Shown here: positions 14,395-21,661 of the stretch, in pieces | How positions within the stretch are numbered: the first letter of the stretch is position 1 | Layout: each line of letters begins with the position of its first letter | Notes under the pieces: generated by a model | Told to the model about the DNA's origin: nothing | What the model saw: only the letters and a program-made list of their open reading frames with translations | Databases searched by the model: none | Position numbers and translations under genes: made by a program | Source: a virus | DNA: 38,889 nucleotides | IMG/VR virus record: IMGVR_UViG_3300022602_000222 | Location: 1 to 38,889 of that record | Direction: 5' to 3' (one strand)

Positions 14395-14498
14395 TCTTCA
14401 CCTCGCTCATCGTGTAGCTTATCTGGATCTTCAATGGTATCATCAGCATAGTCTTCTGATGCTGAGCCATGCCCTGACATCCACATTGGTTCACTCAT
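14391..14498 (-). CDS. Acidic small protein (35 aa)
   Basis: The ATG overlaps the amidotransferase stop by one base (TAATG). The product (MSEPMWMSGHGSASEDYADD...) is strongly acidic and probably disordered. It is coupled to genes on both sides, which supports translation, but it has no recognisable motif. Confidence 0.5.
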   Translation of the reverse strand: MSEPMWMSGHGSASEDYADDTIEDPDKLHDERGEE

Positions 14499-15358
14499 TA
14501 GTAATCCCAATCTTTACTAGCCCAACCATTGGCTGCGTAATCTTTGTAATCACTCTGACCTACACTTACTTTGCCACTGCTAGTGTATTTGCATAGGCAT
14601 TCATTGAATGATGATAAGCAATCAAAGCACCAGCCACAACTAGGACATGTGTAATCAGAAGAAACAATAATGTCATACTCATGCATGCTGTCACAGCTTG
14701 GGCATTCATACACATCATCAAGATCATCGGCATCATCTAGCCACGTGGATACACCTTTGGTTTTCTTACGTGGATCTGCATAGCCATAGTCTAGGTAACA
14801 TGAATCATTAGACCACCACACACCAGTCTCATCTTCTTTACCTGCATTAGCATTAAGCAGATACATCTGATACTTGGCTGCTGGATCAACAGTAAGCACA
14901 GCTACCTTAGAACCAACACAGTAATCTTCTAGCATCTCAAAGATGTAGTCGTTGTCAAGACTAGACACACCACCAATAGCAGGTAGCATCTCTTCAGCAA
15001 AGACACGGGTATCACTGCGGTCATCTTGCTTAGCAATGGTAACAGGTAACACACCATTGTGTGCTAGGTATGTACGCTGATCATTGCCTACAATAAATGG
15101 ATGACAGTTATCTACAGTACGTGAACCATGAGTAGCATAGCGAGCATGCCACATAGCATAGCCATTAGGATAATAACTACGTAGTTCTAAGAACCGATTG
15201 ATAGATTCATCTGCGCTCATTGTACGCTCACGCAAGATACGGTTCTCTTCTGGTATGACAATGGCAAAGCCATAGCCATGCGGGTTGTTAAGTGCTGAGT
15301 TCTCTAGCTTCTCACGACTAGGCATTACTCCGGGCGGTACTACACATAGCATACACAT
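14498..15358 (-). CDS. Class II (Ntn) glutamine amidotransferase with zinc ribbon
   Basis: The 286-residue product starts MCMLC, so C2 becomes the N-terminal nucleophile once Met is removed. Family motifs follow: AMWHARYATHG (R73), CHPF (H86), and LAHNG (H100-G102). These define the GAT-II fold (GlmS/PurF type), which frees ammonia from glutamine for a partner enzyme. From residue about 213 there is a zinc-ribbon region with CPSCDS, CPSCGWCFDC and CLC. The start overlaps the amidoligase stop (TAATG), so the pair is made together. The ammonia acceptor is probably the amidoligase substrate (inference). Confidence 0.87.
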   Translation of the reverse strand: MCMLCVVPPGVMPSREKLENSALNNPHGYGFAIVIPEENRILRERTMSADESINRFLELRSYYPNGYAMWHARYATHGSRTVDNCHPFIVGNDQRTYLAHNGVLPVTIAKQDDRSDTRVFAEEMLPAIGGVSSLDNDYIFEMLEDYCVGSKVAVLTVDPAAKYQMYLLNANAGKEDETGVWWSNDSCYLDYGYADPRKKTKGVSTWLDDADDLDDVYECPSCDSMHEYDIIVSSDYTCPSCGWCFDCLSSFNECLCKYTSSGKVSVGQSDYKDYAANGWASKDWDY

Positions 15359-16686
15359 TAGTTCTGATCTCCTTCGTTAGATGTTTCTTTCTCATATAGT
15401 TCATTCATAATCAAGAACAGATTAGGATATGTTTCACTGTTCTCTGATACATAAGATGCAAACCTTAGCCACGATAAAGGTTTGTTCTTAGGTACAATCA
15501 TCATGTCACGGGTATACTCAACAGCTGCAGTTACAAACTCAAGAGCAGATAGAACACGCTCTTTACGTAGTGAGCCACGGAACACACGGACTTCTAATGT
15601 AGAATCATTCTCAGTATTAACTGCTGAGTAACGACCAGCAGTTTGATTACCTAGTTTTACTTTAGGTACGATCTTACCTTTGTCATCGAACTTGGCATAG
15701 CTAGATGAACGACCAGCTAACCGTTCAACCATACGTTGATTGTCATAGATTAGTTTCATGAATCTAATCTGATGAGCTTCAGTTCTGGATAGATTCTGAG
15801 CAACTTTAAATGCAGTACGAGATACATGAACATGAATACCGCAAGTGCTAGTGTTCCACGAACGGAAGTTATAATCTTTAAGTTGCTTTAATGCATTCCA
15901 AGGGAAGTTGTCTTGCATTTCTTTAAGTGTATGTGGATGAGTAACAATCTCAAACCCATATCGTAATGATCCATCATGCTTAAGATAACCACGATTACCT
16001 AATGCATTGTATATTAACTCAGCACCTTGTTCGTAATCATCTTCATCTCCATGACGTTGCTCTACTTCTAACTCAAGACCAAGATAATACTTGTGTTCTA
16101 GATTAGGCCAGAAGACAGGGCGTGGTTTGAAACCATAGCTGTGAATGTATTGTGCGCCTGGTTCTTCGCTGTTGTTATCGCAATCATGATCTGGCATGTT
16201 GACAAGATAATCTTCATAGCCACAATCATTGCAATCAAAGTATCTACTTTCATTGCAGTAACTACATACATCATCATCTAGCCAATCACTATATACACTA
16301 TCGTTAGTAGCAACAGTTGTGCCACAACCTGTGCAATCTACATGGTCATCACCAATATATTCAAACCATACATCACTACATTCTTTGCAATATAATTCAC
16401 GATTGATATCGCAAGCGTAACGTCTAGTCTTTCTTTCTTCACATTGATAACAAACAACAGTACATGCTTCATGATACATTTGTGGTTCATCATCAACTAT
16501 GATTGTTGTTGGCAACCATATTCCATTTGAACGTATGTGATGAGTAAGATAATATTCACGATAGTCTAGCCAGTTAATATCAGCAGGCCATATTTTATTG
16601 TCACATCCTTGACATGTGCCTAACTCTATTGGCACGGGTGAAGCATTGGTAGGTTCTGTTAACGCTACCTCTTGTACATCTGGCAT
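15358..16686 (-). CDS. Amidoligase (GCS/glutamine-synthetase-like) with zinc ribbons
   Basis: The 442-residue product has a cysteine-rich N-terminal third with repeated CxxC knuckles (25-28, 79-82, 118-121, 141-144 and more), then an amidoligase_2 domain. Its motifs are YYLGLELEVE (201-209), HDGSLRYGFEIVTHP (237-251), CGIHVHVSR (282-290), GRYSAVN (351-357) and TLEVRVFRGSL (363-373). The family joins carboxyl and amino groups using ATP and is often paired with a class II amidotransferase, which lies directly downstream here. It could amidate or cross-link a peptide, protein or wall component; the zinc ribbons suggest protein or nucleic-acid binding. AGGAGG precedes the ATG. Confidence 0.85.
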   Translation of the reverse strand: MPDVQEVALTEPTNASPVPIELGTCQGCDNKIWPADINWLDYREYYLTHHIRSNGIWLPTTIIVDDEPQMYHEACTVVCYQCEERKTRRYACDINRELYCKECSDVWFEYIGDDHVDCTGCGTTVATNDSVYSDWLDDDVCSYCNESRYFDCNDCGYEDYLVNMPDHDCDNNSEEPGAQYIHSYGFKPRPVFWPNLEHKYYLGLELEVEQRHGDEDDYEQGAELIYNALGNRGYLKHDGSLRYGFEIVTHPHTLKEMQDNFPWNALKQLKDYNFRSWNTSTCGIHVHVSRTAFKVAQNLSRTEAHQIRFMKLIYDNQRMVERLAGRSSSYAKFDDKGKIVPKVKLGNQTAGRYSAVNTENDSTLEVRVFRGSLRKERVLSALEFVTAAVEYTRDMMIVPKNKPLSWLRFASYVSENSETYPNLFLIMNELYEKETSNEGDQN

Positions 16687-16701
16687 AACTTCCTCCTAAA
16701 G

Positions 16702-17139
16702 TTAGTACCAGCCATGAGTTCTCTCATGACTCCAAGCGATTGATGGTTTGCCATAGCGTTCTGCTATGTAAGCCAGCCCCCGCTCAACTTGTTGCGGGGC
16801 TGGCGTTCGTGGATCCAGTGCTAAGATCTGTGGAATACCACCGGCATGGCTATCATCAGTCGGGTCGCCGACTGCATCATTGTAGGCTCGAGCATTCCAA
16901 TGTGATTCTGCTGTCCATAATTTGTTAAGAGCTTTGTATTCCGTACGTCCCCAACCATACTGCTCAAGCATTGTGTCACGGGCGAAAGCTTTAATACGTG
17001 TGATACTCCAGTACTTGTATGGAATATTGCACTTACTAAACGTATGACTAATAAATGCTTGCGCTTTAGTAGGCATAACGACTGACCACAATGTCAGGTA
17101 TGCAGTACTAAGAAAGGTTAACGACTTACGATACTTCAT
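16702..17139 (-). CDS. Secreted lytic-transglycosylase-like protein
   Basis: The product, from ATG 17139 (GGAG upstream), is 145 residues. It begins MKYRKSLTFL with a signal-like hydrophobic stretch to AQA (about residues 7-28). The SLT-like domain has LNKLWTAESHWNARAYN with the likely catalytic Glu at about 78, then AGGIPQIL and QVERGLAYIAERYGKPSIAW ending HGWY, which matches the short soluble transglycosylases of actinobacteria and their phages. Being in the early arm, away from the lysis genes, it could act on the wall in early infection or superinfection control (inference). Confidence 0.78.
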   Translation of the reverse strand: MKYRKSLTFLSTAYLTLWSVVMPTKAQAFISHTFSKCNIPYKYWSITRIKAFARDTMLEQYGWGRTEYKALNKLWTAESHWNARAYNDAVGDPTDDSHAGGIPQILALDPRTPAPQQVERGLAYIAERYGKPSIAWSHERTHGWY

Positions 17140-17369
17140 TTCATTACTCTCCATGTCTGTTTATGCATAGGCTTTCCAGTTTGTACGTTACTAAGTAGTA
17201 TAGTATTAGTATAGAACGCATCAGTCTCTTGACCAATGTGTTGTGTGTAATACTTGTACGCAGATTCATAACTTTGAAAGTATCGAACCTGCCTTGGATC
17301 GAGGAAGTGATCCAAGTACATAGTCACTTTGAATTGACTGGTCTTTTCTAGGTGATCAGTTAGGTACAT
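17136..17369 (-). CDS. Hypothetical early protein
   Basis: I used ATG 17369 (MYLTDHLEKTSQFKVTMYL), which overlaps the upstream stop, rather than ATG 17420 further inside the neighbour. The product is about 77 residues, with a central strand-helix pattern (PRQVRYFQSYESAYKYYTQH). It ends inside the transglycosylase start. No family was recognised; similar small early proteins often interact with host functions. Confidence 0.5.
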   Translation of the reverse strand: MYLTDHLEKTSQFKVTMYLDHFLDPRQVRYFQSYESAYKYYTQHIGQETDAFYTNTILLSNVQTGKPMHKQTWRVMK

Positions 17370-17592
17370 AAACTTGCTTTTCGTCCCACGTCGGCCACGT
17401 TCCATCATCAATGGATACATGTTCTTGGAACTTGTGATCAGCTAGCGCACCGTTAGTACGCAGCCAGTATTCTTGCTGCGCTGTACTGTATGTGTGCCAG
17501 TCATCAGGCAACGGATCAACTACAATGTACTTGTAATCTACTGTCCACGTACGATACAATGTAATCTTACGTGGCGTAAGATCATTACCCAT
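17356..17592 (-). CDS. Hypothetical early protein
   Basis: The 78-residue product starts MGNDLTPRKITLYRTWTV, overlapping the AT-hook gene stop, with AAGG before the ATG. It is aromatic- and Asp-rich in the second half (WPTWDEKQVYVPN) and has no membrane segment. No family was recognised. Confidence 0.55.
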   Translation of the reverse strand: MGNDLTPRKITLYRTWTVDYKYIVVDPLPDDWHTYSTAQQEYWLRTNGALADHKFQEHVSIDDGTWPTWDEKQVYVPN

Positions 17593-17770
17593 TGCTGACT
17601 GCCTTACGTGGTCGTCCGACTGGACGCTTAACGATAGTTGCTTTAGCTACCTTTGTATACTTACCTGACTTAACGTACTTACGCTTAGCTTTTGGTTTAG
17701 CTTTAAGTTGCTCGGCTAGTAGTTCTTTAAGAACTTCGCGGGTCAACTGCTCGATTGATTTATTTGCCAT
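17585..17770 (-). CDS. AT-hook-like DNA-binding protein
   Basis: The 61-residue product has a helical, acidic start (SIEQLTREVLKELLAEQLKA) followed by a very basic tail with KRKYVKSGKYTKVAKATIV and the core KRPVGRPRKA, a canonical AT-hook (GRP flanked by basic residues). AT-hooks bind the minor groove of AT-rich DNA. AAGGAG lies nine bases before the ATG. It may coat or bend phage or host DNA, or act as a transcription cofactor. Confidence 0.65.
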   Translation of the reverse strand: MANKSIEQLTREVLKELLAEQLKAKPKAKRKYVKSGKYTKVAKATIVKRPVGRPRKAVSNG

Positions 17771-17909
17771 TTGTTTTCTCCTTATTGTTGTTGGTTGTAT
17801 CTTCTATACCTGCATGATATCCATCCCACCATGAGACACGACGGGTAAAGAACCATACTGTAAATCCTAGTATTGTATCTATTAACAGATTGAATCCATT
17901 GTAAAACAT
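17760..17909 (-). CDS. Small membrane protein (49 aa)
   Basis: The product starts MFYNGFNLLIDTILGFTVWFF, with GAGGAA before the ATG. Residues about 6-21 form one hydrophobic helix, followed by RRVSWWDGYHAGIED and a Asn/Lys tail. It overlaps the AT-hook gene by 11 bases. A single-pass early membrane protein could act in host takeover or superinfection exclusion. Too short for family assignment. Confidence 0.6.
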   Translation of the reverse strand: MFYNGFNLLIDTILGFTVWFFTRRVSWWDGYHAGIEDTTNNNKEKTNGK

Positions 17910-17970
17910 TGTTCCTCGTTTCTGGTTTTGGTTGCGTCGTTAAGCCATCGGTACTGAATCTGGGGTTGGC

Positions 17971-18008
17971 AAAAAAAGAGAGGCGAGTGAGCCGAAGCCC
18001 ACCCGCCT
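17971..18008 (-). terminator. Strong intrinsic terminator with UUCG tetraloop (leftward)
   Basis: On the minus strand, AGGCGGGTGGGC, TTCG, GCTCACTCGCCT pair over 12 positions with two GU pairs, followed by CTCTTTTTTT. It sits right after the SSB-like gene, so it separates the first two early genes from the rest of the leftward arm, either as a regulated or leaky terminator. Confidence 0.9.
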
Positions 18009-18016
18009 GTCTGTAC

Positions 18017-18316
18017 TTACTTAACGATTACTTCCTTGACTTCGATCTGTGTGAACGGCTTGGCACGCAGAGAGTTATCGATACCCGGACGACGATCGAA
18101 CCGAGTTACTAAACGACCGATGATCTCGACGTTAGTTTCAGGCTCAAGACCTAGTACTGAGTCACCATTGCCAACCCATACGAGCGGCATAGTTGTGATG
18201 CACTTACCATCCTCACCACGTTGAGTTAGGTTAGCAGTTACGATTGAGCCAGTGTTACCGCGTGCTGTGATGTTCTTGACTGTACCGCTGAGTGTTACTG
18301 TGTTGTTTTGTGACAT
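18017..18316 (-). CDS. OB-fold single-stranded DNA-binding-like protein
   Basis: I chose ATG 18316 with AAGGAG before it, giving 99 residues (an upstream frame extends to 18424 without a ribosome site). The pattern VTLSGTVKNITARGN, ITTMPLVWVG, VEIIGRLVTRFDRR and FTQIEVKEVIV is an alternating beta-barrel that fits an OB-fold like SSB. It would protect single-stranded DNA for the helicase and primase. The acidic C-terminal tip usual in bacterial SSB is missing. Followed at once by a strong terminator. Confidence 0.6.
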   Translation of the reverse strand: MSQNNTVTLSGTVKNITARGNTGSIVTANLTQRGEDGKCITTMPLVWVGNGDSVLGLEPETNVEIIGRLVTRFDRRPGIDNSLRAKPFTQIEVKEVIVK

Positions 18317-18345
18317 GATTTTCTCCTTGATTAGTTGGTTGGTTA

Positions 18346-18382
18346 GGCGTGCTGCCCTGCCGTAAGGCACAGGGCAGTCGCC
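18346..18382 (-). other. Long imperfect leader hairpin before the SSB-like gene
   Basis: On the leftward transcript GGCG-A-CTGCCCT, two-base bulge, GCC-TTAC-GGC, AGGGCAG, CGCC pairs over most of 37 bases. No T-run follows; AATCAAGGAG and the SSB-like ATG come about 30 bases later. It is likely an mRNA-processing or translation-control element. Confidence 0.6.
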
Positions 18383-18395
18383 TGTTACATGATTG

Positions 18396-18785
18396 TTATG
18401 CATCTGCCTGTTCGCAGTTGACACAGACAGGAGCCTTGATACTGAAGGCTAGGTTGCACCAGTTACATACCTTTTCGTTAGTTTGTAATTCCAGTTCACG
18501 ATTATCCATACGATCTGTGAGGTCGGTCACAGGTTCGAGGTATTCACGACGGATGGCGAAGTCTGGACGGCGAGTTTCAGATGCAACCCATTCGTGGGCA
18601 GAGATCTGGTCGTTATCCTTGAGCCACTGTTTGAAGTACTGCATGTTACCTTCGTCAATTAGTTCGTGAGCTTTGATGGTTTGGTTAGTATCGAAAGCTT
18701 CTTGGCAATCAGGGCAACGTTCCTCAAGAATGATACATGTGTTGCATTGGGTAACGATGTTGATACCGATTGATGCTTCGTTCAT
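18396..18785 (-). CDS. Double zinc-ribbon early protein (first leftward gene)
   Basis: The 129-residue product starts MNEASIGINIVTQCNTC, with AAGGAG nine bases upstream. Cysteine pairs lie at both ends: CNTC and CPDC at about residues 14-27, and CNWC and CVNC at about 107-124. A helical, charged middle part separates them. It is the first gene of the leftward arm, the usual place for host-takeover proteins. Two ribbons joined by a helix suggest a nucleic-acid or RNA-polymerase binder. No family was recognised. Confidence 0.65.
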   Translation of the reverse strand: MNEASIGINIVTQCNTCIILEERCPDCQEAFDTNQTIKAHELIDEGNMQYFKQWLKDNDQISAHEWVASETRRPDFAIRREYLEPVTDLTDRMDNRELELQTNEKVCNWCNLAFSIKAPVCVNCEQADA

Positions 18786-18859
18786 TTTCTTCTCCTTGAT
18801 TAATGACTGACTGACTGTCAGTTCCCGAGACGAGAAGCATGGGATGTCAACGACCGAGC

Positions 18860-18932
18860 CCAGCGCTTGCGCTGGCTGCGTGTGAGGCTGCTTGCAGCCG
18901 AGCGAGGGAGCTTGGCCTGAGGCGCTTGCGCC
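18860..18932. repeat. Three short hairpins sharing a GCTTGC centre
   Basis: CCAGCGC-TT-GCGCTGG (18860-18875), GGCTGC-TT-GCAGCC (18886-18899) and GGCGC-TT-GCGCC (18921-18932). The last two lie in a longer imperfect direct repeat (TGAGGC ... GCCGA). They are inside the early leader on the leftward strand. Confidence 0.65.
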
Positions 18933-19000
18933 GACGGCTTGACGCCCGTGCTACGATGACGAGGACTGACAGAGATAGATAGGAACTGTCCCGCGTCAGC

Positions 19001-19026
19001 CTTTGCCAAGGGCAAAGAATATTTTT
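19001..19026 (+). terminator. Possible weak terminator
   Basis: CTTTGCC, AAG, GGCAAAG followed by AATATTTTTTAATT. A three-base loop and an offset T-run make it weaker than the other terminators; it would stop rightward transcripts entering the early leader. Confidence 0.4.
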
Positions 19027-19184
19027 TAATTAGGGACACGTGCTATACAGGGTCACTGTGGCCCTGCTGTGAGGACTGTTGCTTCAGGGACACACTGCTT
19101 CATACAGCCCTCAGTCCTGACTGTCTGGACTGTTTGACCCAGTGGTTATTAAATAACCCTGTATGTCTAATCTGAATCTCTACC

Positions 19185-19213
19185 TATAATTTTCTGGTGT
19201 CATAGTGACACCC
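19185..19213 (+). promoter_or_regulatory. Candidate -10 box with operator-like palindrome
   Basis: TATAAT at 19185-19190 is followed by GGTGTCA-TAG-TGACACC at 19197-19213, a perfect 7-bp inverted repeat that would cover the start site. I see no good -35 hexamer at 16 to 18 bases upstream, so an activator or unusual promoter would be needed. Confidence 0.4.
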
Positions 19214-19258
19214 CAGTTTGTCCGTATTTGTGCTGATTCTGAAAGACACAGTAGCAAA

Positions 19259-19297
19259 GGAAACTAAAAAATGTTTCCTCTGAAACGTTCGTTTCAG
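19259..19297. promoter_or_regulatory. Alternating GAAAC palindromes
   Basis: GGAAAC-8-GTTTCC (19259-19278) is joined to CTGAAACG-TT-CGTTTCAG (19280-19297), so four GAAAC half-sites lie in 39 bases in alternating orientation. They end three bases before TTTGAACGGA. This fits a dimer-binding operator. Confidence 0.5.
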
Positions 19298-19300
19298 CTG

Positions 19301-19325
19301 TTTGAACGGATTAATACTGTATAGA
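19301..19325 (+). promoter_or_regulatory. Composite box before the terminase arm
   Basis: TTTGAACGGA, four bases, TACTGTA (19315-19321) leading into TAGA. It matches the box at 7580-7600 in order and spacing. A second TACAGTATAGA lies at 19379-19389, about 45 bases before the terminase start and followed by a small hairpin (AGACG, GGAAA, CGTCT at 19402-19416). Confidence 0.45.
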
Positions 19326-19433
19326 GCAGTAAGTTATTCGCAGGCTTTTATATAGCCTGCTCATACTGTTACAGACAGTACAGTATAGACAGACAGTTTG
19401 TAGACGGGAAACGTCTGTCAAGGGGGCGGCGAC

Positions 19434-21332
19434 ATGGCAGGTAAAGGATTTGGTACGGGTGAGGAACACTTCAAGGTCAAGGCGCTAGCCGAGGCAAAGG
19501 CAAAGGTTCTCGAACTCGTCAAGAACGGAGCGACCACCCATCAAGCGATGGTGGCGGTCAACAAGAAGCCGGATACAATCAGGCAGTGGTTACTGCGTGA
19601 CTCGGACTTTGCGACAGCGTTAGCGGAAGCAAAGGAGCGAGGCGAGGCAAGCTCATTGTCGAGCATAGGTAAAGACAAGCAAGATCTTTCTTTCTCAGAA
19701 TTTTCTAAGATATTTCTAGACCAGCACGTCTTTCCTCACCATCAGGATTGGATCGACTTGCTTGAAGGCAACGAACCTTCTTGGCTACATCCATCGATAA
19801 TCTACGAGCCGGGGGAGCGTTCACGTCTTCTCCTTAACGTTCCACCTGAGCATGCTAAGTCCACCGTCATTACGGTGAACTATTCGACGTACCGCATCGC
19901 TCTAGACCCTAACGTTCGAATCATCGTTGTTTCGAAGACCCTCGTCAAAGCACGTGAATTCGTGTACGCAATCAAGCAGCGCTTGTCGCACCCTAGATGG
20001 TTAAAGCTCCAGAATGCATATGGACCTGAAGGTGGCTGGAAACAAGACGCGGATACTTGGCGAACTGACACGGTATACCTTGGGGGCGATGCGCGTAACT
20101 CAAGCGAAAAGGATCCTACGATCCAAGCGCTAGGTATGGGCGGACAGATCTACGGCGCCCGTGCCGACCTCATCATTCTTGACGACGTGATTACCACTGC
20201 CAATGCCCATGAATGGGAAAAGCAGATCAACTGGCTACAGAAGGAAGTTATCACCCGTCTGGGTAAGAACGGTAAACTTTTAGTAGTCGGGACTCGAATT
20301 GCTGCGAACGATCTTTATAAAGAGCTTAGAAATCCTAAACATTGGTCTGGCGGCCATTCTCCTTTTAGCTATATGGGTATGCCAGCTGTTCTGGAATTTG
20401 ATCAGGATCCTTCTAACTGGGCTACTCTGTGGCCTGTATCTGATACTCCTTGGGATGGGGATGAAGACATTCCGCCTAACGCGGACGGCTTCTACCCGAA
20501 GTGGGACGGCAAAGCGCTCGCTAAGCGTAGGGCAGAAGTCACACCTAGCACATGGGCTCTCGTCTATCAACAAGAAGACATCCAAGAAGATTCAGTCTTC
20601 CCGCCAGCCCTTGTACAAGGATCTGTTAACGGGGCTCGGAGAGTGGGACCACTTAGACCCGGAGCTGTAGGACATCCACGCAGCGTTGAGGGTTACACCA
20701 TTGTAGGTATGGACCCAGCTATTGCTGGTAAGTCTGCACTCGTTGCACTGACTTACAACAAAGCCGATGGCAAGATTTATATCCTTGACTGCCTCAACAT
20801 GGCAGAAGGTAACTACCAAAAGATTAGAGCGGCGATTGAAGCCTATGTCGAGAAGTACAAACCACAAGAAGTCCGAATCGAAATCAACGCTTTCCAAAAA
20901 GCCTACGAAATGGACGACGACCTTCGCAACTGGCTCGCAGGCCGTGGAGTCAGACTCAACTCGCATTTCACCGGTAAGAATAAATGGGATACGTCATTCG
21001 GCGTTGCCAGCATGTCATCCCTCTTTGGTAGCTTGCGCGATGGCACGCACCAAGATAATAACCTCATTGAGCTCCCATCATCCGATGGATCAGAGGGAAT
21101 CAAAGCATTAGTACAACAGTTGATCACATGGAAGCCGGACACTAAAGGTCCTACCGACTGTGTGATGGCTATGTGGTTCGCTGTAATCCGTGCGCGAGAA
21201 CTGATTCAGAAGAACACAAACGTTTCTCCATATCTCACCAATCGTTGGGCAACCAAAGCACAGATGGAGCAGCGTCACGCGATTAACCTTGATGATGCAT
21301 TCGCATCTCAATGGCAAGACAACTTCGGATAG
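19434..21332 (+). CDS. terL: Terminase large subunit
   Basis: The 632-residue product starts MAGKGFGTGEEHFKVKALAE, with AAGGGGGCGG before the ATG. Residues about 20-60 form a helix-turn-helix-like part (ATTHQAMVAVNKKPDTIRQW) that may do the DNA-recognition job of a small subunit, since no separate terS is visible. The ATPase has a Walker A-like VPPEHAKST (136-144) and Walker B DLIILDD (245-251). The RNase-H-like nuclease has TIVGMDPAIAGKSAL (D427) and the late GPTDCVMAMW (D575). It cuts and pumps genome concatemers into proheads. Start of the late arm. Confidence 0.95.
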   Translation: MAGKGFGTGEEHFKVKALAEAKAKVLELVKNGATTHQAMVAVNKKPDTIRQWLLRDSDFATALAEAKERGEASSLSSIGKDKQDLSFSEFSKIFLDQHVFPHHQDWIDLLEGNEPSWLHPSIIYEPGERSRLLLNVPPEHAKSTVITVNYSTYRIALDPNVRIIVVSKTLVKAREFVYAIKQRLSHPRWLKLQNAYGPEGGWKQDADTWRTDTVYLGGDARNSSEKDPTIQALGMGGQIYGARADLIILDDVITTANAHEWEKQINWLQKEVITRLGKNGKLLVVGTRIAANDLYKELRNPKHWSGGHSPFSYMGMPAVLEFDQDPSNWATLWPVSDTPWDGDEDIPPNADGFYPKWDGKALAKRRAEVTPSTWALVYQQEDIQEDSVFPPALVQGSVNGARRVGPLRPGAVGHPRSVEGYTIVGMDPAIAGKSALVALTYNKADGKIYILDCLNMAEGNYQKIRAAIEAYVEKYKPQEVRIEINAFQKAYEMDDDLRNWLAGRGVRLNSHFTGKNKWDTSFGVASMSSLFGSLRDGTHQDNNLIELPSSDGSEGIKALVQQLITWKPDTKGPTDCVMAMWFAVIRARELIQKNTNVSPYLTNRWATKAQMEQRHAINLDDAFASQWQDNFG

Positions 21333-21340
21333 GAACTAAC

Positions 21341-21646
21341 ATGGCAGGCGTACCAACACCTAACGTTCGTCAGAGCGCACCACTCAGCCAAGCAGGACAC
21401 CTCGGTGGTCAGCATGCTGGGTCTCATTCAGATAACGGCGCAAACATTGCTAAGAAGCCAACAGATGGCAAGTGGGGCCAACGCTCTGCTATGAAACAAA
21501 AAGGTTTGACAGATATGCAGCGCTCAGCAGAAGCTGACAAGATGTTTGAACAAGAGATGAATGCGGGCAAGATCAAGAATCTTAATGCTACGCAGGAAGC
21601 TATTGCTAAGAAAACAGGCGCATGGCCTAACGGTTACACTAACTAA
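21341..21646 (+). CDS. Hypothetical protein between terminase and portal
   Basis: I chose ATG 21341 (MAGVPTPNVRQSAPLSQ), with AGGAAC upstream, giving 101 residues. The first 45 residues are Gly/Ser/His-rich and probably disordered; the rest is basic and helical (WGQRSAMKQKGLTDMQRSAEADKMF). Its position and basic helical part suggest a DNA-packaging or head-assembly helper. No family was recognised. Confidence 0.55.
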   Translation: MAGVPTPNVRQSAPLSQAGHLGGQHAGSHSDNGANIAKKPTDGKWGQRSAMKQKGLTDMQRSAEADKMFEQEMNAGKIKNLNATQEAIAKKTGAWPNGYTN

Positions 21647-21661
21647 TTTTAAGGACTTAAT

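Larger units (their letters stand above)
18786..19433. promoter_or_regulatory. Divergent control region (about 650 bases without a gene)
   Basis: No convincing gene is present; a 73-codon minus frame (18818-19039) is Ser/Arg-rich and lacks a ribosome site. The region separates the leftward early arm from the rightward terminase arm. It holds three GCTTGC hairpins (18860-18932), a hairpin with T-run (19001-19026), GGTTATT-A-AATAACC (19144-19158), GGTGTCA-TAG-TGACACC (19197-19213), alternating GAAAC palindromes (19259-19297), repeated TACWGTA boxes, and a 7-bp hairpin (19340-19360). Promoters, repressor or activator sites and possibly the replication origin are expected here. Confidence 0.75.

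Noticed and set aside
18841-18850. TTGACA as -35 for the early arm on the minus strand
   Set aside because: No -10-like hexamer at the right distance (only GC-rich sequence follows).
18818-19039. 73-codon minus-strand frame in the control region
   Set aside because: Ser/Arg/Ala-rich translation, no ribosome site, and it runs across palindromes; likely chance.
19020-19430. tRNA or other structured RNA gene
   Set aside because: Hairpins are present but no cloverleaf, CCA end or conserved T-loop sequence could be found.
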